From NCBI GenBank assembly GCA_934149275.1, contig CAKPEG010000016.1:1-42418 (forward strand): a stretch of DNA of 42,418 nucleotides, given 5' to 3'. Positions 6,691 to 16,148 of this stretch are shown here, piece after piece. Under the pieces are notes generated by a model. It was not told where the DNA came from. It was given only the letters and a program-made list of their open reading frames with translations, and did no database searches. The translations under genes and the position numbers were made by a program. This DNA comes from an uncultured Clostridia bacterium. Lineage in GTDB: Bacteria > Bacillota > Clostridia > TANB77 > CAG-508. Every line of letters starts with the position of its first letter. Positions within the stretch are counted from its first letter, which is position 1.

Positions 6691-8352
6691 TTAAAATAAT
6701 CCAACAATATTTTCATAATCATCAAGGCCAATTTTTTCAGCAGATGGAACTTCTGGAAGTCCTGGCATTGTAAATATTTTTCCAGTAATAGCTACAATAA
6801 ATTCAGCTCCATTTTTCAAATTAATCTCTCTAACATGAATATTAAATGGTTCCTTACATTGCAAGTTTTTAGCATCATCTGAGAAAGAATATTGAGTTTT
6901 TGCAATACATACTGGATAATTTGAATAGCCCAATTTTTCAATTCTTGCAATCTCAGCTTTTGCTTCATCAGAAAATTCAACATCTTGAGCACCATATATT
7001 TTTTGTGCGACATCTTTAATCTTCTGCTCAATTTTTTCATTTAAAGAATACATGAATTCAAAATCATTTTTTTCTTCTGATTCTTCTATAACCTTATTTG
7101 CTAAATCAATTGCGCCCTCTGAACCTTTAGCCCATACCTCAGTTAAACTCATCTTAACTCCAGCTTCATTTAATCTTTGTTGTAATAAAGATATTTCATT
7201 TTCTGTATCTTGATTATATCTATTAATTGCAACAACAACTGGTACTTTAAATTTATTTTTTATATTATCTACATGCTTTAATAAGTTTCCTATTCCATTG
7301 TCTAAACATTCTAAATTTTCATTTACAACATCTTTAACATCCTGTCCACCATGATATTTCAAAGCCTTAATAGTAGCAACACAAACGACACAATTTGGAG
7401 TTAATCCAGATTTTCTGCATTTTATATCAAAAAATTTCTCAGCTCCTAAATCAGCTCCAAAACCAGCTTCTGTAATAACATACTCACCCAATTTCATTGC
7501 CATTTTAGTTGCAACAACACTATTGCATCCATGTGCAATATTAGCAAAAGGTCCACCATGAATAATAGCAGGATTTCCTTCTAAAGTTTGAACTAAATTA
7601 GGATTAAACGCATCTTTAAGTAAAACTGTCATCGCACCTTCAGCCTTTAAATCACTAGCAAAAACAGGTTCATCATCATAGTTATATCCTATAATTATAT
7701 TTCCAAGTCTTCTTTTTAAATCATCTAAATCTTTTGCTAAACAAAAAATTGCCATAATTTCTGAAGCAACACTTATATCAAAGCCATCTTCTCTTGGCAC
7801 CATTCTCTTTTCATCAGAAAGTCCAACTTGAACTTTTCTTAAAGCTCTATCATTTAAGTCAACACATCTTTTCCATGTAACTGTCTTTATATTTAATTTA
7901 TTACCAAAATACAAATGATTATCAATCATTGCAGATAACAAATTATTCGCAGAAGTAATAGCATGAATATCACCTGTGAAATGAAGATTAATATCTTCCA
8001 TAGGAATAACTTGAGCATATCCTCCACCTGTAGCTCCACCTTTTATTCCAAAAACAGGTCCTAAAGATGGCTCTCGAAGAGCAAGTATAGCTTTTTTATC
8101 AAGTTTATTTAATGCATCAGCTAAACCTATAGATATAGTTGTTTTTCCTTCCCCTAAAGGTGTAGGATTAATTGCTGTAACTAAAACTAATTTAGCATTC
8201 TTTCTTTCATTTAAATCACTCATAACCTTATTTGAAATCTTAGCCTTATACTTTCCATATTGTTCAATATATTCATCAGAAATCTCTAATTTCTTAGCAA
8301 TATCTATAATCTTTCTAGGTGTTACACTTCTTGCAATTTCAATATCATTCAT
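6691..8352 (-). CDS. fhs: Formate-tetrahydrofolate ligase
   Basis: A 553-residue protein, the full family length. It ligates formate to tetrahydrofolate using ATP, giving 10-formyl-THF for purine and formyl-methionine synthesis, and is the folate entry step of the acetogenic methyl branch. The ATP-binding loop TPLGEGKTT is at residues 64-72, and the conserved REPSLGPVFGIKGGATGGGYAQV region and EAGFGADLGAEKF are present (each longer than shown motifs elsewhere). It follows yuiD by 35 bases. The 10-formyl-THF it makes is the substrate of Fmt, encoded 4 kb away. No other Wood-Ljungdahl genes are in the window, so acetogenesis cannot be claimed. Confidence 0.97.
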   Translation of the reverse strand: MNDIEIARSVTPRKIIDIAKKLEISDEYIEQYGKYKAKISNKVMSDLNERKNAKLVLVTAINPTPLGEGKTTISIGLADALNKLDKKAILALREPSLGPVFGIKGGATGGGYAQVIPMEDINLHFTGDIHAITSANNLLSAMIDNHLYFGNKLNIKTVTWKRCVDLNDRALRKVQVGLSDEKRMVPREDGFDISVASEIMAIFCLAKDLDDLKRRLGNIIIGYNYDDEPVFASDLKAEGAMTVLLKDAFNPNLVQTLEGNPAIIHGGPFANIAHGCNSVVATKMAMKLGEYVITEAGFGADLGAEKFFDIKCRKSGLTPNCVVCVATIKALKYHGGQDVKDVVNENLECLDNGIGNLLKHVDNIKNKFKVPVVVAINRYNQDTENEISLLQQRLNEAGVKMSLTEVWAKGSEGAIDLANKVIEESEEKNDFEFMYSLNEKIEQKIKDVAQKIYGAQDVEFSDEAKAEIARIEKLGYSNYPVCIAKTQYSFSDDAKNLQCKEPFNIHVREINLKNGAEFIVAITGKIFTMPGLPEVPSAEKIGLDDYENIVGLF

Positions 8353-8387
8353 ATTCTCACATTCCTTTCATTCATATCTTGTATCAA

Positions 8388-8828
8388 TTAAAAAATACCA
8401 TATAACGCTCCAACTAATATTCCAATAACTGCACCAACCAAAACTTGAAAAGGTGTATGACCTAATACTTCAACCAATTTTTCAGTTACAATTACATTTG
8501 AGTTTGGGTAGTTTTCAACTAATTTATTTAATAAAGTAGCTTGTTTACCAGCAGCTCTTCTAACTCCTGCAGCGTCATACATAACAATCAAAGAAAATAC
8601 AAAAGAAACTGCAAAAATTGCACTACCCAATCCATATTCCTTTCCAACTAAAGTAGTTAATGTGGCAACAACTGCAGAATGAGAACTTGGCATTCCACCA
8701 GCGCCAAATAATCTTTTAAAATTTGGCTTTCTATTTATAACTAAATCTGTAATAAATTTAAATAATTGAATACAACACCACACTATAAATGGAACAATTA
8801 AAAATTTATTTTCTAAAAAATCACTCAT
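8388..8828 (-). CDS. Divergent PAP2 family membrane protein (YuiD, DUF212)
   Basis: A 146-residue membrane protein with about four hydrophobic segments. It has GAGGMPSSHSA and a later YDAAGVRRAAGKQA, the signature of the divergent PAP2/DUF212 family, whose Ser-His pair resembles the acid phosphatase (PAP2) motif. The ATG at 8828 is preferred over the adjacent ATG at 8831 because AGGAG then lies 7 bases away. The lipid or phosphate substrate is unknown. It sits 20 bases after xseB in the xseA-xseB-yuiD-fhs group. Confidence 0.9.
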   Translation of the reverse strand: MSDFLENKFLIVPFIVWCCIQLFKFITDLVINRKPNFKRLFGAGGMPSSHSAVVATLTTLVGKEYGLGSAIFAVSFVFSLIVMYDAAGVRRAAGKQATLLNKLVENYPNSNVIVTEKLVEVLGHTPFQVLVGAVIGILVGALYGIF

Positions 8829-8848
8829 CATTATTCTCCTACAACTTA

Positions 8849-9076
8849 TTAATCTTCTGTTTTGAAGTCTTCCTCTTTAATTTCTCCATTTTCATTAATC
8901 AAAATAGTAATCTTCTTTTCAGCTTCCTCTATTTCTTTATTGCATTCTTTAGCAATCTTCATTCCTTCTTCAAATTTCGCAATAGACTCATCTAATTTCA
9001 AATCATCTTTTTCTAAAGATTGTACAATCTCCTCTAAATCATCTAACATTTGTTCAAAATCTTTTTTATCTTTCAT
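8849..9076 (-). CDS. xseB: Exodeoxyribonuclease VII small subunit
   Basis: A 75-residue acidic helical protein with the family core FEQMLDDLEEIVQSLE and LDESIAKFEEGMKIAKEC. Several copies bind each XseA large subunit to form the exonuclease that degrades single-stranded DNA to oligonucleotides. It starts 25 bases after xseA with AAGGGG before its ATG, the usual xseA-xseB order. Confidence 0.95.
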   Translation of the reverse strand: MKDKKDFEQMLDDLEEIVQSLEKDDLKLDESIAKFEEGMKIAKECNKEIEEAEKKITILINENGEIKEEDFKTED

Positions 9077-9101
9077 TGTATATTTCCCCTTCTAATTTAC
9101 T

Positions 9102-10289
9102 CTACACTATTTTAGCATCAACTTTTCCATCACTCAATCTAATATTTACTATATCATCTTTTTTAACATCTTTTACAGATTTAACAAGTTTTCCGTCTTC
9201 TTCAACAACACTATAACCTCTAGCCAATGTTTTAAGTGGACTCATTGCATCAAGCTTAGTTATTTTTTCAACCGTTTTTAATTTATAATCCTTCATTTTT
9301 GAAGTTATAATCTTTTCTAAATCTTTTACCATAGAATCAATTCTTAAATACTTATCTTGTAACATATATGAAGGCTCTGTAAAAACTCTAGACTTCATAC
9401 ATTTTTCATATCTAATTCTTAATATTTCAACTTTTTTTCTAAGCAAAATTTGTAATCTATTTTTATATAAACCTATTCTATCTGTTAAATCAAATATATC
9501 AGTAACAACTAATTCAGCTGCAGCAGATGGCGTTGGAGCTCTTAAATCTGCCACAAAATCCGCAATTGTAAAATCTGTTTCATGTCCAACTGCCGAAATT
9601 ATAGGAAGTTCCGAATCATATATTGCCCTTGCAACAATCTCTTCATTAAAAGGCCACAAATCTTCAAGGGATCCACCACCTCTTGCAACAATAAGAACAT
9701 CTGCTAATTTTTTCTCATTCATTACTCTAATAGCATCTGCGATTTTCTCCGCAGCTCCAGGTCCTTGAACTGGCACTGGATACAATCTAATGTAACAATT
9801 AGGATTTCTTCTAGTTGAAACATTTATTATATCTTTAATAACTGCTCCTGTATTAGAAGTTAGAACACCAATAACTTTAGGCATCATTGGAATTCTTTTT
9901 TTATGTGCCTCATCAAAAAGTCCTTCTTTTTCTAGTTTATCTTTTAACTCTTTAAACTTAGCATACAAATCCCCCACACCATCTTGTTGCATAGCTTTGC
10001 AATAAATCTGGTAAACACCATCTCTTTCAAAAACAGCTACACTTCCTAAAACATTAACTTTCATTCCATCCTTTGGAACAAAATTTAATGTAAGAGTTGA
10101 TGATTTAAACATAATACACTTTATTAATGAATTTTCATCTTTAAGAGTAAAGTACATATGACCAGTATAATGATGTTTGAAATTAGATATTTCACCTCTA
10201 ACAAAAACACTTTTCAAATACTCATCACTAGCTACTTTATCTTTTATATATTTATTCAAATCTGAAACTGATATTGGCTCAATTTTCAT
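9102..10289 (-). CDS. xseA: Exodeoxyribonuclease VII large subunit
   Basis: A 395-residue catalytic subunit. It has an N-terminal OB-fold (about 1-100) and the nuclease domain with VARGGGSLEDLW (about 202-212) and AVGHETDFTIADFVAD (from about 233), then a coiled-coil C-terminal region that binds XseB. It hydrolyses single-stranded DNA from both ends and acts in repair. It is the first gene of its group. About 285 bases upstream, up to nusB, hold a family-2 palindromic repeat and a small inverted repeat. AAAGGT precedes the ATG. Confidence 0.96.
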   Translation of the reverse strand: MKIEPISVSDLNKYIKDKVASDEYLKSVFVRGEISNFKHHYTGHMYFTLKDENSLIKCIMFKSSTLTLNFVPKDGMKVNVLGSVAVFERDGVYQIYCKAMQQDGVGDLYAKFKELKDKLEKEGLFDEAHKKRIPMMPKVIGVLTSNTGAVIKDIINVSTRRNPNCYIRLYPVPVQGPGAAEKIADAIRVMNEKKLADVLIVARGGGSLEDLWPFNEEIVARAIYDSELPIISAVGHETDFTIADFVADLRAPTPSAAAELVVTDIFDLTDRIGLYKNRLQILLRKKVEILRIRYEKCMKSRVFTEPSYMLQDKYLRIDSMVKDLEKIITSKMKDYKLKTVEKITKLDAMSPLKTLARGYSVVEEDGKLVKSVKDVKKDDIVNIRLSDGKVDAKIV

Positions 10290-10349
10290 AACTACATACC
10301 TTTCTGCACTAGGATTTAATAAAATAAAATTTCTATAAAAAGCAGTATA

Positions 10350-10376
10350 TCTATATAGCTATTTTTTCCATATAGA
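10350..10376. promoter_or_regulatory. Inverted repeat upstream of xseA, possible operator
   Basis: TCTATAT (10350-10356) and ATATAGA (10370-10376) form perfect 7-base arms 13 bases apart. On the minus strand they are followed directly by TATACT, which could be a -10 box for xseA, although no good -35 box is visible. Confidence 0.3.
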
Positions 10377-10392
10377 CTTTTCCGCATAAAAC

Positions 10393-10520
10393 AGACTATT
10401 TATAATATATACGCTGATTATAACATTTTTGCATCTTTGTTCGCACGCGAAATTTGCAATGCAAATTTCTGTATATTGTTATTTTTATGTAATAGAAATT
10501 TCGAAGAACTTTCCATTATA
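10393..10520 (-). repeat. Family-2 dispersed palindromic repeat, copy upstream of xseA
   Basis: Read on the minus strand: a GGAAAGTTC / GAAATTTC arm region, then ATAACAATATACAGAAATTTGC, TGCAAATTTCGCGTGCGAA, then AAAATGTTATAATC and TATAAATAGTC. These same blocks in the same order occur at 27047 on the plus strand. No gene is present. Confidence 0.75.
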
Positions 10521-10574
10521 CAAAAAAATTATATTCAAAAAAGTAGGCCTTTTTTAAATATAATCTTTTAAATC

Positions 10575-10970
10575 TTAATTTACTATACTAGCAAGAACAC
10601 CATTTACAAAAAGAGGAGCAGCCTCATCTCCATATTTTTTTGCAAGTTCAACAGCTTCGTTGATTACAACTTTAAATGGCAATTCATTAAATTTAATTTC
10701 ATAAATAGCAATTTTTAAAATAGCCAAATTAACTTTTGAAATTCTATCAATAGTCCAATCTCTTTTTAAATTCTTTGAAATCAAATCCAATATCTCTTCT
10801 TTATTTTTTTCTATTCCTTCATAAACAGAAGTTATGTACTCTACAGCAACTTCATCAGTTATTTCATTATCTTCTAAAAATAACTCTAATTGCTCTTTTG
10901 TATATTCCTTTTGAATTTCCATTCCATACATTGCCTTAAAAGCAAGTTCTCTCATTGACGATCTGTTCAT
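10575..10970 (-). CDS. nusB: Transcription antitermination factor NusB
   Basis: A 131-residue all-helical protein with the N-terminal SSMRELAFKAMYGMEI arginine-rich start and the conserved IYEIKF and VVINEAVELAKKYGDE helices. NusB binds boxA RNA with NusE (S10) in rRNA antitermination complexes. It is the last gene of the priA-to-nusB run, 12 bases after the DUF2273 gene; asp23 neighbours nusB in many Firmicutes. AAGGAG precedes the start. Confidence 0.96.
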   Translation of the reverse strand: MNRSSMRELAFKAMYGMEIQKEYTKEQLELFLEDNEITDEVAVEYITSVYEGIEKNKEEILDLISKNLKRDWTIDRISKVNLAILKIAIYEIKFNELPFKVVINEAVELAKKYGDEAAPLFVNGVLASIVN

Positions 10971-10982
10971 CTCTTACTCCTT

Positions 10983-11186
10983 TTATAATTTATCAATAAA
11001 ATTTTTAATTTTTTCTTTTACTTCTTCTTTATTCTTTTGAAAATATATTCCACCATATATTCCAAAAATTATTAAAGCTATAGGAATTATTAATTTATAT
11101 AATCCAGTAGCAATTAAAACTATCGCTATAATAAATCCTATAATTGGATACTTATTATCGATTACGAATTGTAGAAATTTTTCCAT
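10983..11186 (-). CDS. DUF2273 small membrane protein
   Basis: A 67-residue protein with two hydrophobic segments (about 13-28 and 31-48) and a Lys/Glu-rich C-terminal tail. Size, topology and position between amaP and nusB match the DUF2273 proteins of the Asp23/Gls24-AmaP envelope-stress locus. These are thought to help anchor Asp23 at the membrane, but the individual role is not established. Confidence 0.85.
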   Translation of the reverse strand: MEKFLQFVIDNKYPIIGFIIAIVLIATGLYKLIIPIALIIFGIYGGIYFQKNKEEVKEKIKNFIDKL

Positions 11187-11199
11187 AGAAATCTCTCCT

Positions 11200-11742
11200 T
11201 TATTGTGGTGTTACTTTCTTCTCTTGCTCAACATTTTTTATCTTAATATTAACATTACTTACTTCTAAATCTGTTGCCCTTTTAATTGCAAGTTTAATGT
11301 TTTCCTGCAATTTTGAAGATGTTTCCTTAATTATTGCATTATCCTTAATAATAGCAACAATATTTATAATAACATCTTTATCAGCATCAAATTCAATTTT
11401 TACACTAGCCTCTTTTATTTCATCATTCTTTTTCAAAACTGATTCAACTAGATTAGAAATAGATTCTCTTGTTATCAATAATGAACCATTTGCATTTTCT
11501 AGTAAAACTCCATTGGCATTTTCATTTTTAGAACCATTTCTAAAAAAAATATTTGAAACTGACCATAAACATAATAAAATACATACACAAACTGTAAGAA
11601 CAATATTTTCTGATAACAAATCAAACATACTATTAAATATATCTACATCTATAATATTTGTGCTAACCAATATTGTGAATCCAGATAATATAAATACAAC
11701 AATTGAAAAAACAATCATACTAAATCTATCAACTAATTTCAT
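11200..11742 (-). CDS. amaP: Alkaline shock membrane anchor protein AmaP-like
   Basis: A 180-residue protein with two membrane segments (about 8-28 and 48-66) and a cytoplasmic C-terminal domain (about 75-175) resembling Asp23 itself, with strand-rich VKIEFDADKDVIINI. In Staphylococcus AmaP tethers Asp23 to the membrane. Here it lies 23 bases after asp23 and 13 before DUF2273, the same module order. GAGGAG precedes the ATG. Confidence 0.85.
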   Translation of the reverse strand: MKLVDRFSMIVFSIVVFILSGFTILVSTNIIDVDIFNSMFDLLSENIVLTVCVCILLCLWSVSNIFFRNGSKNENANGVLLENANGSLLITRESISNLVESVLKKNDEIKEASVKIEFDADKDVIINIVAIIKDNAIIKETSSKLQENIKLAIKRATDLEVSNVNIKIKNVEQEKKVTPQ

Positions 11743-11765
11743 TTTTACTCTCCTCTTCTGTAAAA

Positions 11766-12146
11766 TTAATTTTCATTATTTTCTTCATCAGGCAAATTAA
11801 CTCCTTGAACATGCACATTAACCTCAGTTACAACAAGTCCAGTCATTGACTCAACAGCCTTTTTTACACGATTTTGAATCTCAAATGCTATATCTGGAAT
11901 TCTAACACCATATTCAACTATGATGTTTACATCTATTTTAGTATTTTTCTCATCAGCATCAACTTTAATTCCTTTTGACATTTTCTTTCCAAAAACATCT
12001 GAAATTCCTCCAGACATACTAAAAACTCCTGGAACTTCTGAAGCTGACTTATTTGCAATTGCTGCAATTACATCATTTGCAATACGAATTCCTTCTCCAT
12101 CAGAATTTTCAACATTAACCTCTGTTAAATCCTTTTCTTCATCCAT
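11766..12146 (-). CDS. Asp23/Gls24 family envelope stress protein
   Basis: A 126-residue protein with the family core IRIANDVIAAIANKSASEVPGV, followed by VDVNIIVEYGVRIPDIAFE-type strands (residues read KIDVNIIVEYGVRIP) and ending VTEVNVHVQGV. The ATG at 12146 is used because AGGAGG lies 8 bases upstream; a TTG six bases earlier is too close. It is a cytoplasmic membrane-associated protein that maintains the envelope in Staphylococcus and is also called YqhY next to nusB in Bacillus, where it is linked to lipid synthesis. It works with the two downstream genes. Confidence 0.92.
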   Translation of the reverse strand: MDEEKDLTEVNVENSDGEGIRIANDVIAAIANKSASEVPGVFSMSGGISDVFGKKMSKGIKVDADEKNTKIDVNIIVEYGVRIPDIAFEIQNRVKKAVESMTGLVVTEVNVHVQGVNLPDEENNEN

Positions 12147-12204
12147 TTGCAAATCCTCCTTAATCTTTTAATAGTATATCAATTAAGCAAATTTTTTACA
12201 ACTA

Positions 12205-13140
12205 TTATTTGAATTTCTCATCAACTAAAATTTTATTTCCTCTCAAATAATCTGAAATACCCATTCTTTTAGAATTTTCACCTTGAATTTCTAAAACGGA
12301 TACAGCTCCATCATTTGTAGCAATAACTAATCCAGCTTTAGAATCGGAAACTAATACTGTTCCGGGCTCTTTTTCAGATTTATCATTCAACTTTTCAACT
12401 TTCCAAATTTTAATTTTCTTATCATTCAAAAATGAAAATGCACCCATAAAAGGATTTAAACCTCTAACAAGATTTTTAATTTCACTAGATGTTTGATTTT
12501 TCCAATCAATTTTTGCCATCTCTTTTTTTATCATTGGAGCAACAGTAAAATCATCACCTTGTTTTTCTCTTTTATATGTTCCATTCTCTAAATCTTCTAA
12601 AGTTTTAACAAGTAAATTAGCACCAATAATAGATAATCTATCCCAAAGTTCACCAGTAGTTTCATCATCACCAATCTGTACAACTTCCTTATTTATCATA
12701 TCACCAGTATCCATTCCAACATCCATAAACATTGTAGTAATACCAGTTTCCTTATCTCCATTTAAAACAGCCCATTGAATTGGAGCAGCACCTCTATACT
12801 TTGGAAGTAATGAACCATGAACATTAATACAACCCAATCTTGGAATATCTAATATCTCCTTAGGAATTATTTTTCCATAAGCTACAACGCAAATAACATC
12901 AGGATTAATATCTTTTAACTGTTCAACAAACTCCGGATTATTTCTCACCTTAACAGGTTGAGCGACCTCTAAATTTTGTTCAATTGCATATTTTTTAACA
13001 TCAGAAGGAATAAGCTTCATTCCTCTTCCTTTGGGTTTATCAGGATTTGTAACAACAAGAGCTACATCATATCCAGCCTCAACAACAGCTTTTAATGAAT
13101 CCCTAGCAAAATCAGGAGTTCCCATAAAAACAATCTTCAT
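12205..13140 (-). CDS. fmt: Methionyl-tRNA formyltransferase
   Basis: A 311-residue enzyme that transfers formyl from 10-formyl-THF to initiator Met-tRNA. It has KIVFMGTPDFA at the N-terminus, INVHGSLLPKYRGAAPIQW with the catalytic Asn-His pair, the hallmark GMDTGDM, and a C-terminal OB-type domain. The start at 13140 is preferred because AAGGAG lies 8 bases upstream; a TTG 18 bases earlier overlaps that site. It is 27 bases after def, the standard def-fmt pairing, since deformylase removes the group Fmt adds. Confidence 0.97.
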   Translation of the reverse strand: MKIVFMGTPDFARDSLKAVVEAGYDVALVVTNPDKPKGRGMKLIPSDVKKYAIEQNLEVAQPVKVRNNPEFVEQLKDINPDVICVVAYGKIIPKEILDIPRLGCINVHGSLLPKYRGAAPIQWAVLNGDKETGITTMFMDVGMDTGDMINKEVVQIGDDETTGELWDRLSIIGANLLVKTLEDLENGTYKREKQGDDFTVAPMIKKEMAKIDWKNQTSSEIKNLVRGLNPFMGAFSFLNDKKIKIWKVEKLNDKSEKEPGTVLVSDSKAGLVIATNDGAVSVLEIQGENSKRMGISDYLRGNKILVDEKFK

Positions 13141-13167
13141 TAAAAAATCTCCTTTCAAACTTTATAC

Positions 13168-13659
13168 TTATCTTCTCTCATCTTCTTGAGGTGTAATAAT
13201 TTCAAATGTTCCTGGTAAAATCTTTTCTTTAAATGTTTGACCATTCAAATGATCTATTTCATGTTGTAATGCTTGAGCTAAAAGTCCTTCCGCTTCCAGT
13301 ATAACCTTTTTTCCATCTAAATCTAAAGCCTTAACTTTTACCTTAGTAAATCTTACAACTTTACCAAATTGATTTGGATAGCTCAAACATCCTTCCTCTA
13401 ATTCGACAGTTTCTTTTGAAGTTTCAACTATTTCAGGATTGATTAAGCAAAATTTTGATACATCATCATATAAATCAATAACAATTATTCTTTTCAAAAC
13501 TCCAACTTGAACACCAGCAAGTCCTAATCCATCAAATTTATGCATAGTATCAAACATATCCTCTGCTAATTGTTTTATTCTATCATCAATTACTTCAATT
13601 TTTCTTGAATTTTTCTTTAAAATTTCGTCTCCTTCATATCTTAAACTACGTATTGCCAT
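13168..13659 (-). CDS. def: Peptide deformylase
   Basis: A 163-residue metalloenzyme. All three motifs are visible: GLGLAGVQVG (44-53; one residue off the usual GLAAxQ), EEGCLSYP (88-95; metal ligand Cys91) and QHEIDHLNG (132-140; His ligands flanking the catalytic Glu). It removes the N-formyl group from nascent proteins at the ribosome. It lies between priA (17 bases) and fmt (27 bases) in one operon. Confidence 0.97.
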   Translation of the reverse strand: MAIRSLRYEGDEILKKNSRKIEVIDDRIKQLAEDMFDTMHKFDGLGLAGVQVGVLKRIIVIDLYDDVSKFCLINPEIVETSKETVELEEGCLSYPNQFGKVVRFTKVKVKALDLDGKKVILEAEGLLAQALQHEIDHLNGQTFKEKILPGTFEIITPQEDERR

Positions 13660-13676
13660 ATTAATTCTCTCCTCTT

Positions 13677-15899
13677 CTACATCATATTACTTGGATTTGT
13701 ATCAACAATTATATTCACATCTTTAACCCTTTTTAATTTCCCTATAGCACTATTTATCGTATAAATTGCCTTTCTATTAAGCTTTCCTTTAATAATAATT
13801 CTCCATCTATATGTGTTCTGAATTTTATCAATAGGTGAAGCCACAGGTTTATAAATAAGTAAATTTTCATTTCTTTCTTTAAGCAATTCTTCATACAATT
13901 TTGCCGAAACTTTTTTAACATTTTCCAAGTTCTCTCCATTAACCCTGATAAGTATTATATCGCAGAAAGGCGGATAATTCAACCTTTTTCTAAGCATGAT
14001 CTCACCATCATAAAATTTTTCATAATCCTGATTTTTACTACAAACAATCGCATAATTATCTGGATTATAAGTCTGAACAATAACATCACCCTTTTGCTCA
14101 CCTCTACCAGCTCTACCAGCAACCTGAGTAATAGTCTGGAATGTACGTTCCTCTGCACGATAATCACCAATATTAAGAGTACCATCAGCAGCAATAACAC
14201 CAACCAAAGTAACATTTGGAAAATGATGTCCCTTAACAATCATCTGTGTTCCAATTAAAATATCAATATTCTCATTTTTAAATTTATTTAAAATATTTTC
14301 ATGAGAATTTTTCTTACTAACAGTATCAATATCCATTCTAATTGTAGACGCTTCTGGAAACAACTTTGAAATCTCACTTTCAACCTTTTGAGTACCTGTT
14401 CCAAAATATTTTATCTTAGAACTACCACACTCCGGACATATTTTCAAAACTGGTTGCTCATGTCCACAATAATGACATTTTAGCATATTTCCAAAACTAT
14501 GATATGTTAGTGCAATATTACAATTAGGACATTTAACAACATAACCACAATCCCTACACATAACAAATGTTGAAAAACCTCTTCTATTTATAAATAAAAT
14601 TGTCTGCATTTTGTTTTTCAAATTTTCAGCTAATTTTTCTTGCAACTTCAAGCTAAACATTGACCTGTTTCCGACTGCCAACTCCTGCCTCATATCAACA
14701 ATTTCAATATTAGGCAAACTAGCATTATTAGCACGTTTCGTAAGTTCAACAAGTTCCTTATCATGATTCAAAGCCTTATAATAATCACAAATATCAGGGG
14801 TAGCACTTCCTAAAATCAAAGGGATATTATTTTTTTTAGCAATAAATCTCGCAATATCTTTTGCATGATAACGTGGTATCATATCAGATTTATATGAATT
14901 ATCATGCTCTTCATCAATAATAATTATCCCTAAATTTTCTATAGGAGCAAAAATAGCTGAACGAGCGCCAATTATAATTTTAGCCTCACCATTTTTAATT
15001 TTATTCCACTCATCAAACCTCTCACCATCTGACAATTTGCTATGCAAAACAGCAACACAATCACCAAATCTAGCTAAAAACCTATCAACAATTTGAGGTG
15101 TAAGAGAAATCTCTGGAACAAGCACCATTGCCCTTTTTCCCATACTCAAAGCCTTTTCAATAACTTGTAAATACACTTCTGTCTTTCCAGAACCAGTAAT
15201 TCCTTTCAATAAAAACTCCGCAAACTCTTCATTTTCAATCATAAACTCAACCTGATCATAAACCGATTGTTGTTCATCATTAAGTTCAAGCTTAGAATCT
15301 CTTTCAATATTTTTATGAGCAAACGGATTTCTATTTACCTTTTCATAAACAAATTTTATATAACCATTTTTCTCTAAGGTCTTCATTATCCCCTTACTAA
15401 CTTCAGTAATAGTCTCTAAATCTGTAACATCAAACCCATCATTTTCAAGCAAAAACTCCAACAATTTTTTATGCTTATCGCTCTTAATATTATTATCTAT
15501 ATCAAATCTTATCTCATTTTTTTCTTTATTTAAATAAACAAATCTAGCAGTCTTATCTTTAACCCTTTTATCCAAATCCTTTTTTGAAGCACCTGGAGGT
15601 AACATTAATTTAATACAATCTGCAACATTGCAAAAATACTTCTGAGCCATCAATTTAGCAAGTTCCACATTATCCTCTGTTAAAATAGAGTCCTCTATAC
15701 TCGCAATCTCCTTATTAGCAAATTCAGAAGAATCAATCAAATCTACAACATACCCCTCTGACAAATTCTTACCCTTACCAAATGGCACAAAAACTCTAGC
15801 CCCAACAGAAATCACATTCTCGTACTCCTTTGGAACCACATAATCAAAAACTCTATTCAATTCCTTTGCATTAGTATTAATTAAAATTGAAGCAAACAT
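13677..15899 (-). CDS. priA: Primosomal protein N' (replication restart helicase)
   Basis: A 740-residue superfamily 2 helicase. It has an N-terminal DNA-binding domain (about 1-100), Walker A GITGSGKT (233-240), DEEH box in IIIDEEHDNSYK, and a zinc domain with CRDCGYVVKCPNC, then CHYCGHEQ and CPECGS. It reloads the replisome at stalled forks. Length is normal. It leads the priA-def-fmt-asp23-amaP-DUF2273-nusB series. In Bacillus coaBC lies between rpoZ and priA; here that place holds a roughly 310-base gap with degenerate repeats. Confidence 0.97.
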   Translation of the reverse strand: MFASILINTNAKELNRVFDYVVPKEYENVISVGARVFVPFGKGKNLSEGYVVDLIDSSEFANKEIASIEDSILTEDNVELAKLMAQKYFCNVADCIKLMLPPGASKKDLDKRVKDKTARFVYLNKEKNEIRFDIDNNIKSDKHKKLLEFLLENDGFDVTDLETITEVSKGIMKTLEKNGYIKFVYEKVNRNPFAHKNIERDSKLELNDEQQSVYDQVEFMIENEEFAEFLLKGITGSGKTEVYLQVIEKALSMGKRAMVLVPEISLTPQIVDRFLARFGDCVAVLHSKLSDGERFDEWNKIKNGEAKIIIGARSAIFAPIENLGIIIIDEEHDNSYKSDMIPRYHAKDIARFIAKKNNIPLILGSATPDICDYYKALNHDKELVELTKRANNASLPNIEIVDMRQELAVGNRSMFSLKLQEKLAENLKNKMQTILFINRRGFSTFVMCRDCGYVVKCPNCNIALTYHSFGNMLKCHYCGHEQPVLKICPECGSSKIKYFGTGTQKVESEISKLFPEASTIRMDIDTVSKKNSHENILNKFKNENIDILIGTQMIVKGHHFPNVTLVGVIAADGTLNIGDYRAEERTFQTITQVAGRAGRGEQKGDVIVQTYNPDNYAIVCSKNQDYEKFYDGEIMLRKRLNYPPFCDIILIRVNGENLENVKKVSAKLYEELLKERNENLLIYKPVASPIDKIQNTYRWRIIIKGKLNRKAIYTINSAIGKLKRVKDVNIIVDTNPSNMM

Positions 15900-15957
15900 A
15901 TATTAACTCCTTTACCCATGTAAGTATAACAAAAAAATGTAACCATTGCAAAGTGTT

Positions 15958-16110
15958 ATAGGAACGTTCTTTCCAGCATACACCTCAACCTCAGTAATCA
16001 TCACAAAATATCGCGTGAATGTTCTTTTAACCACCCTTCACCATCTATGTCATGGGGACGTTCTTTTTGACACACACATCATCATCCAATAACCATCACG
16101 AACTATTACA
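15958..16110. repeat. Degenerate REP-like repeats with GGGACGTTCTTT core
   Basis: Between gmk and priA, three imperfect direct copies share a (G)GAACGTTCTTT / GAATGTTCTTTT / GGGGACGTTCTTTTT core (GTTCTTT starting at 15966, 16021 and 16060) followed by CAC-, CATC- and ATCAC-rich tracts. The copies are 55 and 39 bases apart. No gene is present in 15900-16208. Confidence 0.5.
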
Positions 16111-16148
16111 TAAACTTTTTCTATTCTTAGTCAATCAACGTTAACAAA

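Noticed and set aside
6691..8352. Acetogenesis (Wood-Ljungdahl) locus
   Set aside because: fhs alone is widespread in non-acetogens, and no folD, metF or CODH/ACS genes are nearby.
11297..11800. 167-codon plus-strand frame over amaP
   Set aside because: Antisense shadow of AmaP with no ribosome binding site; the minus-strand gene has a clear family and neighbours.
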